A stretch of 32,323 nucleotides of DNA from Coprobacillus sp. CAG:698 (GTDB lineage: Bacteria; Bacillota_I; Bacilli_A; ML615J-28; CAG-698). Positions 22,982 through 31,457 of the stretch are shown here, in pieces. A model generated the notes under the pieces. It did no database searches and was not told where the DNA came from. It worked only from the letters and a program-made list of their open reading frames with translations. Each line of letters starts with the position of its first letter. Position 1 is the stretch's first letter. The translations under genes were made by a program, and so were the position numbers. The stretch spans positions 33,719-66,041 of the forward strand of contig HF988722.1 of the NCBI GenBank assembly GCA_000431235.1, given 5' to 3'.

Positions 22982-25212
22982 TAATTATTTAATTCTTTAA
23001 AGAATTCATCACGCAAACTAATTATATCAGTAGGATGATTAATTATTTTTTTAGTTTCCTTATCATAATATGCTTGATGTATTTTCTTACAGAAGCCATA
23101 GAATAAATTATCTATATCATCCGTTAACATAGATGTTTTTGAAAGTCTTCCATCTTTTAAAACTGTTTGCGAAATTTTTCTTAGTTTTTTCCATTTGTTA
23201 TAGTATCCTGTTTTCAGTTTTGTCATAAAACCTTTAGCGTCAACAAAAACAAATCCTTCAATATATTCACCTTCTAATTTGAAACTTTCTTCTTTACAGT
23301 TTAAATAAATATTATAAAACTCATTAAAATTATTAATTATGAATATTAGTTCTTTGTGTCTAATTCCAAGTCTTTTTGAAGTTTCAATAATATCTTCACT
23401 ACTACTTGTTTTATATACTAAATCATTATTAACAATATCTAATAAAACTAATTCACTATGTGAATATTTTATAATATGAGGATCATTAATAGGATCAATA
23501 CATTCAAAGATATACGTTTTGCTTTCACCTTTATCATATCTAGTTTGCAAATCTTGAAGTAGCTTTTTTCGTAAGCCATTTTCTTCTAATATGTTATTTA
23601 TGTAACCTACATAATCACCTCTATTAAGTGATTTTGAAGCAATAAATAAATCTTTTTTGTTATAGTCATAACTTACTAAAGCTAAAAAACCATTTTCTTT
23701 TTTGTACGCATATATTGGAAACTCTAAAGTCCTTCGAAGATTAGAAATTTGTGTTTCCGGCATTTCATCAATATTAAAGAATTTATTGTAACTTCTAGCA
23801 ATGATTTGTGCATTCAAAGTATCAATAAATAATCCACGAGCTAGAATTGTTCGATAATTCCAAGCTTTACTTGCGAAAGCATCTCTAGTAAAGTTAAAGG
23901 ATGATATATTATCTCCTAAGTCTTTTTCTTCAACATATTTATCGTTTTTAAGCATTTCTAAAGCTTCTTCAACACTTATTGGATTTACTTCTGCATCTTC
24001 TTTTCTGCTTGAAGCAAATTGGCATATGTTTTTTTGAAGATTATCAAGTTCAACAGGTTTCCAGTTTAAATTTTTATCTAATTCGATAATTCTTAGTTTA
24101 CCACCAAATTCAACATTACCTTCTAAATTGAACATACAACTCCCATCATCAATAGGAGCATCAGCAATGTTTCTGTGACCATGAACCTGGTATTGATTTT
24201 CTTTACGCAACTTTTTCCATGTTTCGTGAACCTTATCAATATCTTCATAATTTCCAACACCTTTTATGAAATCATTAGTAGGTCTGTATAATAAATTGTT
24301 TTCTAAAGTTGGAATACCTGCGTGTGAAGCTAAAACTTCAATACCGTTATACAAATAATGTGATACTTGTCTCATTTTTTGATATAACACTTTGGCTTTC
24401 TTTTGAGAAAACTTTTTAGAAATTAATTCCTTTTTAGTTACATTTTCAAAAACTTTTGAATTAGAAACTAAATCCTTGCCATAATTATATATCCATCTTT
24501 CATGATTACCAGTTAGTATTGATACATTAGGTAAATCTTTGATAGAATACAAAAACTCTAAAACCTCTGCGTTTTGGTCACCTCTATCTATATAGTCACC
24601 ACAGAAAATGTAATTGTAATTAGGATTAATCCCATTTTGAAAATATTGCATTAAAGTATCATAGCAACCATGTATATCACCAATATGTATTATCTTTTCG
24701 TATTCTGATAAATCGATTGGTGTTTCTAATACACTATCAAATTGATTAGGTTCTATGATTTTTACACCACTAGGTATTTCTTGTGAGGCAAACCTAGCAT
24801 ACATTTTGTCTATAGTCTTATCAGGAACTACCTTTAGACTATTGCGCATCTTATTTTGTCTTTTACAAACTTCAATTGGTACGATTGTAAAGTCAACAAT
24901 GTACATTCTATATCTATACTCTTGAGCAATCTTTTTGAATCTAGTTATATCGGTTGTTTTCGAACAAGTTGCATCTATAACTGTAAATTCTCCTTTTTCC
25001 ATTCTATGTTTTAAAATTTCAAAAAGAGTATTCCAAACATAATTATCATCTTCTTGTGATACTGAAATAGTCCCATCTACGTTAAGCTTGGGTGATGAGC
25101 ATAACAATCTAATATTATCAGGGCTTAGTGCATATTCCTCAAGATTATGATTTTTTATCCAAGTTGACTTCCCACATCCAGGAGCGCCACGCATTAAAAG
25201 CAAACTTCTCAT
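22981..25212 (-). CDS. RNA repair protein: polynucleotide kinase - metallophosphatase - Rnl1-type ligase
   Basis: The product is 743 aa from the ATG at 25210-25212 (GGAGG 6 bp upstream); a longer frame adds 23 residues without support. The kinase covers about 1-165: P-loop GAPGCGKST (9-17), SPDNIR with Asp32, VIDATC. The calcineurin-like phosphatase follows: GDIHG 178-182, GDYIDRG 205-211, GNHE 235-238, His297, HGH 344-346. The ligase covers about 445-743: ARGLFID, RSYNKFFNIDE, motif I KENG with nucleotidyl Lys505, YIFECI with Glu570, EGFVF with Glu652, KLK 665-667. All three active sites look complete. The ARG...KFFN start is of the T4 Rnl1 type. Such enzymes heal and seal RNA cut by ribotoxins, tRNA above all. 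No Hen1 methyltransferase is nearby. It is cotranscribed with the YycO-like gene 13 bp upstream. Confidence 0.88.
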   Translation of the reverse strand: MRSLLLMRGAPGCGKSTWIKNHNLEEYALSPDNIRLLCSSPKLNVDGTISVSQEDDNYVWNTLFEILKHRMEKGEFTVIDATCSKTTDITRFKKIAQEYRYRMYIVDFTIVPIEVCKRQNKMRNSLKVVPDKTIDKMYARFASQEIPSGVKIIEPNQFDSVLETPIDLSEYEKIIHIGDIHGCYDTLMQYFQNGINPNYNYIFCGDYIDRGDQNAEVLEFLYSIKDLPNVSILTGNHERWIYNYGKDLVSNSKVFENVTKKELISKKFSQKKAKVLYQKMRQVSHYLYNGIEVLASHAGIPTLENNLLYRPTNDFIKGVGNYEDIDKVHETWKKLRKENQYQVHGHRNIADAPIDDGSCMFNLEGNVEFGGKLRIIELDKNLNWKPVELDNLQKNICQFASSRKEDAEVNPISVEEALEMLKNDKYVEEKDLGDNISSFNFTRDAFASKAWNYRTILARGLFIDTLNAQIIARSYNKFFNIDEMPETQISNLRRTLEFPIYAYKKENGFLALVSYDYNKKDLFIASKSLNRGDYVGYINNILEENGLRKKLLQDLQTRYDKGESKTYIFECIDPINDPHIIKYSHSELVLLDIVNNDLVYKTSSSEDIIETSKRLGIRHKELIFIINNFNEFYNIYLNCKEESFKLEGEYIEGFVFVDAKGFMTKLKTGYYNKWKKLRKISQTVLKDGRLSKTSMLTDDIDNLFYGFCKKIHQAYYDKETKKIINHPTDIISLRDEFFKELNN

Positions 25213-25225
25213 ATTTTTCCTCCAT

Positions 25226-26077
25226 TTATTTATACAATGAGTCCCAAAGAACATTTGGGTCAAAGCCAAATGTCTGTACAACTTCTACTTCTTCAGAAGA
25301 TGCCAAATCATAAGGCAAAACGATTAATTTATCATTCTTTAATAACTCAAAATCAAATTTGTGATAAGCATACCAGACAATATGAGCACATTGAGTTTTT
25401 CTTATTGAATCTGTAAATGATGATGAAAATGCTGAATAAGGTATATCGACCAAACTATTTTTAGCATAATTTACAACTTCATTCTTTAATTCTTTTGAAG
25501 CTTTTGGTCTCAAAACTAAAAAGTTAATTCGATTATTAAATCCATCAACTGTTGCTATTGAACTTGTTTCACCATAAGCTGCAGCTTCTAGTATTTCTTC
25601 GTTTTCTCCGTCAACTACCAAAGCAGCATGACCTATTCGTATACTTCCAAGGTGTGTTGAAGCAGTTACAATAATATCTCCATCTTCTAAATATGTATTT
25701 CTAACATATTCTTTGATGTAATCTGTACACATCCATAGCCCAAACTCTGTTGAGTAAAAAGTATGTTCCTTAAAATAATTTTTTTGGATTGTAAGTACTC
25801 TTGATCTTCCAAGTTCACCATGTTCTAATGTTCTATCAATACCAATTTTAGTTAGTCCTGTTTGTTCATAGAGCGTTTTATAATCTTCATCACTTAATTC
25901 TTCTTTACTTAAAAGTGATCTTATGTCTATTTGTTCATAGTTAGGACTCCAAACAAAGGAATTGTTTTCGGAAATACGAAAACTTACCTCCATAAATATA
26001 AATACAATTAGCAATAATTGTAATAAAAGAATAAACATTCTCATAAACGAAAGCAATACAATATTTCTAGTCTTCAT
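25226..26077 (-). CDS. Membrane-anchored YycO/YiiX-like (permuted NlpC/P60 fold) protein
   Basis: The product is 283 aa from the ATG at 26075-26077, which has AGGAG 8 bp upstream. Residues 10-30 form a membrane anchor (FMRMFILLLQLLLIVFIF). The domain after about residue 135 matches permuted papain-like YiiX/YycO proteins: LEDGDIIVTAS, then SIRIGHAALVVDG with the candidate catalytic His, ILEAAAYGE, and later TQCAHIVWYAYHKF with the candidate Cys. In these circularly permuted proteins His comes before Cys, as here. Members cleave amide or ester bonds in wall or lipid substrates; the actual substrate is unknown. The gene is 13 bp upstream of the RNA repair gene, an unexpected partner. A possible promoter (TTTACA, 16 bp, TATAAA) lies about 30 bp upstream of the ribosome site. 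Confidence 0.8.
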   Translation of the reverse strand: MKTRNIVLLSFMRMFILLLQLLLIVFIFMEVSFRISENNSFVWSPNYEQIDIRSLLSKEELSDEDYKTLYEQTGLTKIGIDRTLEHGELGRSRVLTIQKNYFKEHTFYSTEFGLWMCTDYIKEYVRNTYLEDGDIIVTASTHLGSIRIGHAALVVDGENEEILEAAAYGETSSIATVDGFNNRINFLVLRPKASKELKNEVVNYAKNSLVDIPYSAFSSSFTDSIRKTQCAHIVWYAYHKFDFELLKNDKLIVLPYDLASSEEVEVVQTFGFDPNVLWDSLYK

Positions 26078-26201
26078 TTGCACAACTCCTAACAATAATC
26101 ATTTATATACATAAGACAAATTCTGTAAATATAAAGTGACATATTATATTTTTCAAGCATTAGTTATTTGATTAATTCCTATTTCTTTTAATAAACTTTT
26201 T

Positions 26202-26648
26202 CTATAATATGTATCCAACAACTGAAGTGATTACTTCTTTAAAGATAAAAATTAACCAAAAGTAATTTAATCCAAATCTGGAAAATATATATCATAAAGG
26301 AACAAATAAGATAACTTTTCAAACACCTGTCAATAAAGAGCTCTTAATAGGGCAGCTTACAGCTTGGAAAAACACAGGATAAATCAGTGAAGTACCCATT
26401 ATTATAAAGCTTAAAACTATTACCCTAAAACCAATTGTTCAAACAACAGATGCAATCATCAAAAGTTACAAAGGATATACTTATTATAGAAAGAGTTGTT
26501 AAATATCTTTCTGAATATTTACCATTAATAATTTATTAACAATATTATATAGTGCTTGCATTAGTTGAGCAAGCATTACAAGTGGGTCTAGTTTAAGTAT
26601 TACTTTATAAGGTTTTTGTTTTTCGTAAAATTCATTTGTTTTATTCAT
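26202..26648 (-). pseudogene. Decayed, internally deleted MATE-family efflux gene
   Basis: Read on the minus strand from the ATG at 26646-26648, one frame gives the start of a MATE transporter (MNKTNEFYEKQKPYKVILKL, then VMLAQLMQALYNIVNK), breaks at several stops where intact relatives have codons such as Gln (VYPL-stop-LLMIA), and then jumps without changing frame to the protein's far end: IVLSFIIMGTSLIYPVFFQA, then ILFVPL, RFGLNYFWLIFIFKEVITS and VVGYIL before TAG at 26202-26204. About 149 codons remain of an expected 440-450, so roughly two thirds was lost in one internal deletion, followed by point decay with at least seven internal stops. A weak AAGG site remains. The MATE assignment rests on residue patterns remembered for the family. 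Confidence 0.75.
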
Positions 26649-26890
26649 TTATTAACCTTCAATTATAATCAAAGTTCTCTTACTTAGAAATTATATCACA
26701 ACTATCAATAAATAGAAACACAATTAATTTATTTTTTATAATTTTTTTTAATTATCATCATATATAAACAAAAAATCTAAAACTTTCAAAGAATAAAATT
26801 AAATAATTTTTTGTTAATTATCACAAACCAAATTTACAAAAAATAATTGAGGTAATTAAACCAATAGTTGTTATTAACTTTTTTTCTGAG
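26649..26890. other. AT-rich intergenic stretch with no recognisable gene
   Basis: This stretch between the MATE remnant and the ABC operon terminator is almost pure A and T. A TATAAT at 26688-26693 on the minus strand could be the old promoter of the MATE gene. I see no ORF with a ribosome site, no tRNA and no repeat. Confidence 0.5.
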
Positions 26891-26922
26891 AAAAAACTTA
26901 CAAACTTTTAATTTGTAAGTTT
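26890..26922 (-). terminator. Rho-independent terminator of the MarR-linked ABC operon
   Basis: AAACTTACAAA (26894-26904) and TTTGTAAGTTT (26912-26922) are perfectly complementary over a 7-nt loop, and on the minus strand the stem runs into TTTTTT. It begins 8 bp after the stop at 26930. Confidence 0.9.
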
Positions 26923-26929
26923 GCTATTA

Positions 26930-28768
26930 TTAATTATTTGTAATATTCACTAATGAATCAATAGAACCATTACTCTTTTCATCAAATTGAGAATTATATA
27001 AGCTTGCATAGAATCCATTCTTTTGAAGAAGTGAATCATGTGTTCCTTGTTCATAGATATTTCCATCTTTTAAGACCAATATTAAATCAGCATTTTTAAT
27101 TGTTGAGAGTCGATGGGCAATAACGAACGATGTACGATTTTCAGTTAATTCATCCATAGCTTTCTGAATGACTATTTCTGTTCTTGTATCGACATTCGAT
27201 GTAGCTTCATCTAATATTAACATTGGTGAATTTTGAATCATCGCTCTAGCTATCGTAAATAATTGTTTTTGACCTTGAGAAAGATTTGTAGCTTCAGTTA
27301 GTTTTGTATTATAACCTTCAGGTAAACTCTCTATAAACTGATGGATCCCACAAGCTTTGCTAGCTTTTATCATATTCTCATCAGAAACGTTCTCACAATT
27401 GAAAATTAAATTTTCCTTGATTGTTCCGTCAAAAAGCCATGTATCTTGCAAAACCATTGAGAATAGTTTATGTACTTCTTCTCTCTTCATATCTTTTGTG
27501 TCAACACCATCAATTTTGATACTACCACTATTTACTTCATAGAAACGCATTAATAAATTTACTAATGTTGTCTTACCACTTCCTGTTGGACCAACAATAG
27601 CAACTTTACTACCGCTTTTTACGCTACAACTAAAATCATGAATTATTATTTTTTCATCATAACCAAATTTCAAATGAGATATTTCTATATTACCTAATGG
27701 CTTAGTTATTTGTACTGTTTTTTTGCTTTCATCTTCTAGTTCTTTTTCTTCTAGGAAACCAAAAACACGTTCACTTGATGCTAAACAAGACTGCATTTGT
27801 GTCATGGTTTGCGAGAATGTTTGTAATGGTTGCGTGAATAGGCGAGCGTAAATTATAAAACTTGTAATAATTCCAAACTCATAGTTTTTATTTAATACTA
27901 GAATTGTTCCAACAATACATACACAAACATAACCTAAATTACCAATAAAAGTCATTATCGAAGGCATCATTCCTGATAAAAACTGAGACATAAAATTTGC
28001 TTTTCTAACATTACCATTATAAGAATTAAAGTTTTCTTTAACCTCATTATCTGCGCCTAAACATCTTATAACATTTTTACCTGAATATATTTCTTCAATG
28101 TATCCATTTAATTTACCTAATGACTCTTGACGATCCTTAAAATACTTTTGTGAATTTTTCATTATTATTCCCATAATTAAGAATCCTAAAACACTTGATA
28201 GAATAACAGTAATAGCCATAACAAAACTTGTTATGCACATCATAATAATTGAACCTATGAACTGACAAACAGCAAATACAAATGACCCCAAGCTGTTATT
28301 CAAACTTTGAGTAATTGTATCAACATCATTTGTGAATCTACTTAGGATATCTCCATAATTGTTTTCATTATAATAACTTAACGGAACATTATTTACTTTT
28401 TTAATTAAATCATCGCGCATTTTTTTGCTTATTTTTAATGTCATACGTTGCAATAAAATATTCATCGCTAATGAAAGAATAAAACTAAGCAAATATATAA
28501 TTAATAAATAAATACCTATTTTTCCTATAGATACTAAATCAATATCTGATAAAACTCCTGTTTTTTTGAAATCAACAAATGGTTTTTGGATAAGGTTAGT
28601 TATTTCACCAATTTTATTAGGACCAATAATTACTAAAATAGCACTAATGATAGAAAGAATAATGGCAAATAAAAATACTTTATGATATGGCTTAATATAT
28701 GAATATAAATCTTTAAATGCTTTTTTTCCATTTTTTGACTTTTGAGTTACTTTTACCATTCTATTCAT
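26930..28768 (-). CDS. Heterodimeric multidrug ABC exporter, subunit with catalytic Glu and altered signature
   Basis: The product is 612 aa: a six-helix exporter domain (about 1-330) and an ATPase with Walker A GPTGSGKTT (about 392), Q-loop VLQDTW, signature LSQGQKQLFTIARA, Walker B MLILDEATSNVD with the catalytic Glu, and the switch His in VIAHRLSTI. The signature has Gln in place of the first Gly of LSGGQ. In pairs such as BmrCD or TM287/288 one subunit has just this combination while the other has the degenerate Walker B, so one of the two ATP sites is non-hydrolysing; this gene and the next fit that rule. The ATG overlaps the TAA of its partner (TAATG) behind GGAGG. Substrates are likely drugs or amphiphilic compounds. 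Confidence 0.92.
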   Translation of the reverse strand: MNRMVKVTQKSKNGKKAFKDLYSYIKPYHKVFLFAIILSIISAILVIIGPNKIGEITNLIQKPFVDFKKTGVLSDIDLVSIGKIGIYLLIIYLLSFILSLAMNILLQRMTLKISKKMRDDLIKKVNNVPLSYYNENNYGDILSRFTNDVDTITQSLNNSLGSFVFAVCQFIGSIIMMCITSFVMAITVILSSVLGFLIMGIIMKNSQKYFKDRQESLGKLNGYIEEIYSGKNVIRCLGADNEVKENFNSYNGNVRKANFMSQFLSGMMPSIMTFIGNLGYVCVCIVGTILVLNKNYEFGIITSFIIYARLFTQPLQTFSQTMTQMQSCLASSERVFGFLEEKELEDESKKTVQITKPLGNIEISHLKFGYDEKIIIHDFSCSVKSGSKVAIVGPTGSGKTTLVNLLMRFYEVNSGSIKIDGVDTKDMKREEVHKLFSMVLQDTWLFDGTIKENLIFNCENVSDENMIKASKACGIHQFIESLPEGYNTKLTEATNLSQGQKQLFTIARAMIQNSPMLILDEATSNVDTRTEIVIQKAMDELTENRTSFVIAHRLSTIKNADLILVLKDGNIYEQGTHDSLLQKNGFYASLYNSQFDEKSNGSIDSLVNITNN

Positions 28769-30516
28769 TATTTTCCCTCCTTCATTAATTCATCTTGTGA
28801 TAATTGACTTGAAGCAATTTCTAAATATAAAGGACATGTTTTTAATAAATCATGATGTTTTCCCATACCTACTATTCTTCCTTCATCAACAACTATTATT
28901 TTATCAGCATTTTTTATTGTTCCAATTCTTTGGGCAACAATTATAGATGTTATACCTTCTTTTTGAGTTTTAATTTCATTACGTAAATTTTTATCAGTTT
29001 TATAGTCTAAAGCCGAAAACGAATCATCAAAAATTATTATTTCTGGATTTCTACACAAAGCTCTTGCGATAGCTACTCTTTGCTTTTGTCCTCCAGAAAG
29101 ATTATTTCCACCCTCACTAAGCATTGTATTTTCTTTTTCTGGTAGATTATTTACAAATTCTGACGCTTGAGAAATATTTAAGGCTTTTTTAATATCATCT
29201 TCTTTGGCATCTTTTTTGCCAAGTTTAAGATTATCTACAATTGAATCTGAAAAAAGAATAGTTTTTTGAGGAATATAAGCTATTTTTGAATATAGAGATG
29301 AAAAGGTATAATCTTTAATATTTTTATCATCTAATAAAACCTCGCCTCCTGTTGGATCAAATATTCTTGAGGCTAAAGATACAATTGTTGTTTTACCACT
29401 TCCAGTTGGCCCTATGATTGCTAAAGTTTCGCCTTTGTTTACAGTGAAATTGATATTCTCACAAACATCTTTTCCATCACCATAGTGGAAAGAAACATTT
29501 TTAAATTCTAACTTACCAGTAACTATAGAATTTGTTTCATTGCCTTCTCTAAGCATTATTTTTGAGTTTAAAACTTCATTTATTCTATTTGCACTAACTT
29601 TAGCATTAGGTAATATCATAAATACCATTGCTAGAAACATAAATGCTTGAATAACATAAATAGCATATGAACCAAAAACAATAACATCACTAAACAAATT
29701 GGCTTTATCTAACAATCCTGCTTTATTTATCAAATATGCACCAATCCAGTATATAGCAAGTGATAATGTTGACATAATTAGCGTTAATCCAGGATTTAAA
29801 AAAGAAAAGCAAGTTCGATTAAATAATTGCGTATTAACTAGTTCTGTATTAACTTTATCAAACTTTTCTTTTTCATACTTTTCAGCATTATATGCTCTTA
29901 CTACTTTTAACCCTGTTAAGTTTTCTCGAGCCACTTTATTAACTTCATCAGTTAATTTCTGAACTTTTCGAAAGCGAGGTAAAACCAAACTTGTAATCGT
30001 AATAATCATTGTTAACACTAAAATAATAGCAACTAAAGTTGCAAGTGATAACTGGAAGCTTTTATTAACTATTTTTAAAATAGCCCATACTGCTAAAACT
30101 GGCGACTTAATCAGCATTGTAAGTCCCATTGACATAAACATTTGAATTTGAGTTATATCATTAGTTGTTCTCGTAATTAATGAAGCCGTTTGAAAATTAT
30201 CAACAGTTTGTGAATCTAAATCGATAACATGATCAAATAATTCTTTACGAACATTATAACTTAAATCAGAGGAAACAAATGATGTTATAAATCCTGAAAG
30301 TATTGTAAGAGCAGTACCTCCAAGGCAACAACCTAACATTTTTAAACCTGTGAGGACAACACTTTTTACTTCTCCTGACTCACTTATAATTGTAGTTATC
30401 TCTTTCATATAATCGGGAATTAGTAAATCTACATAAACACTAGCAACAATTAGGATAACAGAAATACCTAACAGCACCCAATCTATTTTCTTTAATTTTT
30501 TTAATAACTTAAACAT
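28768..30516 (-). CDS. Heterodimeric multidrug ABC exporter, degenerate-site subunit
   Basis: The product is 582 aa with an exporter membrane domain (about 1-310) and an ATPase. Walker A is GPTGSGKTT and the signature LSGGQKQRVAIARA is canonical. The Walker B is IIIFDDSFSALD, with Asp in place of the catalytic Glu, and the switch His is replaced by Gln (IIVAQRIGTI). Those two changes mark the inactive half of heterodimeric exporters of the BmrC/LmrC/EfrA type. It is the first gene of the operon, with AGGAGG 6 bp before the ATG at 30516 and a consensus promoter at 30540-30568. A MarR regulator is transcribed in the opposite direction from the same intergenic region, so control by that regulator is likely. 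Confidence 0.92.
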   Translation of the reverse strand: MFKLLKKLKKIDWVLLGISVILIVASVYVDLLIPDYMKEITTIISESGEVKSVVLTGLKMLGCCLGGTALTILSGFITSFVSSDLSYNVRKELFDHVIDLDSQTVDNFQTASLITRTTNDITQIQMFMSMGLTMLIKSPVLAVWAILKIVNKSFQLSLATLVAIILVLTMIITITSLVLPRFRKVQKLTDEVNKVARENLTGLKVVRAYNAEKYEKEKFDKVNTELVNTQLFNRTCFSFLNPGLTLIMSTLSLAIYWIGAYLINKAGLLDKANLFSDVIVFGSYAIYVIQAFMFLAMVFMILPNAKVSANRINEVLNSKIMLREGNETNSIVTGKLEFKNVSFHYGDGKDVCENINFTVNKGETLAIIGPTGSGKTTIVSLASRIFDPTGGEVLLDDKNIKDYTFSSLYSKIAYIPQKTILFSDSIVDNLKLGKKDAKEDDIKKALNISQASEFVNNLPEKENTMLSEGGNNLSGGQKQRVAIARALCRNPEIIIFDDSFSALDYKTDKNLRNEIKTQKEGITSIIVAQRIGTIKNADKIIVVDEGRIVGMGKHHDLLKTCPLYLEIASSQLSQDELMKEGK

Positions 30517-30532
30517 ATACTACCTCCTTAGC

Positions 30533-30580
30533 AGTAAATATTATACAATAATACTTGTTTATTGTCAATAATTATTTACT
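30533..30580. promoter_or_regulatory. Inverted repeats over the ABC promoter, candidate MarR operator
   Basis: AGTAAATA (30533-30540) and TATTTACT (30573-30580) bracket the minus-strand promoter, and inside them ACAATA (30545-30550) and TATTGT (30560-30565) form a 21-bp palindrome lying in the spacer and over the -35. Position and size fit a MarR-family operator; binding is inferred. Confidence 0.5.
30540..30568 (-). promoter_or_regulatory. Consensus promoter of the ABC operon
   Basis: On the minus strand TTGACA (30563-30568) and TATAAT (30540-30545), both exact, are 17 bp apart. The ATG at 30516 follows with AGGAGG between. Confidence 0.9.
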
Positions 30581-30608
30581 ATCAACATATAATTATTTTT
30601 AATAATCG

Positions 30609-30637
30609 TTGACAATTTATTAAGAAAATGTTATAAT
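30609..30637 (+). promoter_or_regulatory. Consensus promoter of the MarR gene
   Basis: TTGACA (30609-30614) and TATAAT (30632-30637) are exact and 17 bp apart. Transcription would begin near 30644, only about 10 nt before the ATG at 30654. TTGACAAT here and ATTGTCAA at 30561-30568 are inverted copies belonging to the two promoters. Confidence 0.9.
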
Positions 30638-30653
30638 TTTGTTGGTGATCACA

Positions 30654-31103
30654 ATGACAAGGGAACAAAAATTAGAACAAATATTGGGTAAAGCATTATT
30701 AGTATTTCCTGTTTTTAAAGTTAATAATAAAATAGAAGAAAAAAAATCACGACTTACCCATTTGCAATTTATCTCGCTTATATTTATTTCTCATTCAAAT
30801 TCTGTTAATGGAAGACCAATGAATGTGATTTCTAGTTTCTTAGGAATATCAAAACAACAGACAACAAAACTTGTTGATTCACTTGAGGAAATGGGTTTAA
30901 TTACAAGATCTTTAAATCCTCATTCACGTAGAGAATTTCTAATAACTATGACTGAAAAAGGTAATACCGAACTAGAACAAATAAAGAAAGATCGCAATAA
31001 AGAATTTATAAATAGATTGTGTAAATTAACAGATGAGGAAGTTGATAAACTATATGAACACATTATCTCTGCATATGAATTGTTCAAAAAAGCAGAGTAT
31101 TAA
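30654..31103 (+). CDS. MarR-family transcriptional regulator
   Basis: The product is 149 aa. It has the MarR winged-helix layout: an N-terminal dimerisation helix, a region LTHLQFISLIFISH, the helix-turn-helix (MNVISSFLGISKQQTTKLVD), a recognition helix and wing (LEEMGLITRSLNPHSRREFL), then TMTEKG and two C-terminal helices. I chose the ATG at 30654: an upstream TTG at 30639 lies before the predicted transcription start near 30644, and GGTGAT precedes the ATG by 4-8 bp. It is divergent from the two ABC exporter genes, with two consensus promoters in the 137 bp between start codons, and is expected to repress them until an inducer binds. A bidirectional terminator follows. Confidence 0.9.
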   Translation: MTREQKLEQILGKALLVFPVFKVNNKIEEKKSRLTHLQFISLIFISHSNSVNGRPMNVISSFLGISKQQTTKLVDSLEEMGLITRSLNPHSRREFLITMTEKGNTELEQIKKDRNKEFINRLCKLTDEEVDKLYEHIISAYELFKKAEY

Positions 31104-31136
31104 AAAAAGCTAGCAAATACATTGTTAGCTTTTTTA
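31104..31136. terminator. Bidirectional terminator between the MarR gene and the membrane-protein gene
   Basis: GCTAGCAA (31109-31116) pairs with TTGTTAGC (31122-31129), flanked by AAAAA and TTTTTT. It directly follows the MarR stop and overlaps the stop of the minus-strand gene at 31134. Confidence 0.87.
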
Positions 31137-31457
31137 TATAAGCATTCCGATACTTAAACTACTTAGATTGCAAACTAAAGCATATAGTATAGCTAGTTTC
31201 AAATTTCTTGTAACTATAAAATAGATTATTCCTTCAACAAGAAAAACAATAATTTCTAATATTACTAAAGATAAATAATAATTATGCGCATATTGCAAAA
31301 GAATATTCATAGAGACGTTAGTCAATATATTCATTATTAGACATATAATATATACCTTTAAGCGTCTTTCTCTTAAAATCACAAGACAAAGTTCTTCAGT
31401 AATTATTGTTATTATTAGTGCCTTAAATAAATAAAAATATAATAATTTAACTAACAT
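31134..31457 (-). CDS. Four-helix integral membrane protein of unknown function
   Basis: The product is 107 aa and consists of about four hydrophobic helices. It keeps polar residues inside helices: TEELCLVILRERR, NILTNVSMNILLQY, LEIIVFLVEGIIYF and ALVCNLSSLSIGML. This pattern of two Glu pairs and Asn-rich NxxTNxxxN and NxxS motifs occurs in a widespread family of small bacterial membrane proteins that I know only as uncharacterised. The ATG at 31457 overlaps the 3' end of the lipoprotein gene by 7 bp, so the two are translated from one message and are likely partners. No function is proposed. Confidence 0.75.
   Translation of the reverse strand: MLVKLLYFYLFKALIITIITEELCLVILRERRLKVYIICLIMNILTNVSMNILLQYAHNYYLSLVILEIIVFLVEGIIYFIVTRNLKLAILYALVCNLSSLSIGMLI

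Noticed and set aside
26561..26583. TGCTTGC ... GCAAGCA hairpin as a terminator
   Set aside because: It falls in the MATE remnant, where the bases are explained by the coded MLAQLMQA segment, and no T tract follows.
26202..26648. Use of TGA as a sense codon to rescue the broken ORF
   Set aside because: The frame also contains TAA and TAG stops, a large deletion is evident, and elsewhere TGA clearly ends genes (for example 21985-21987).
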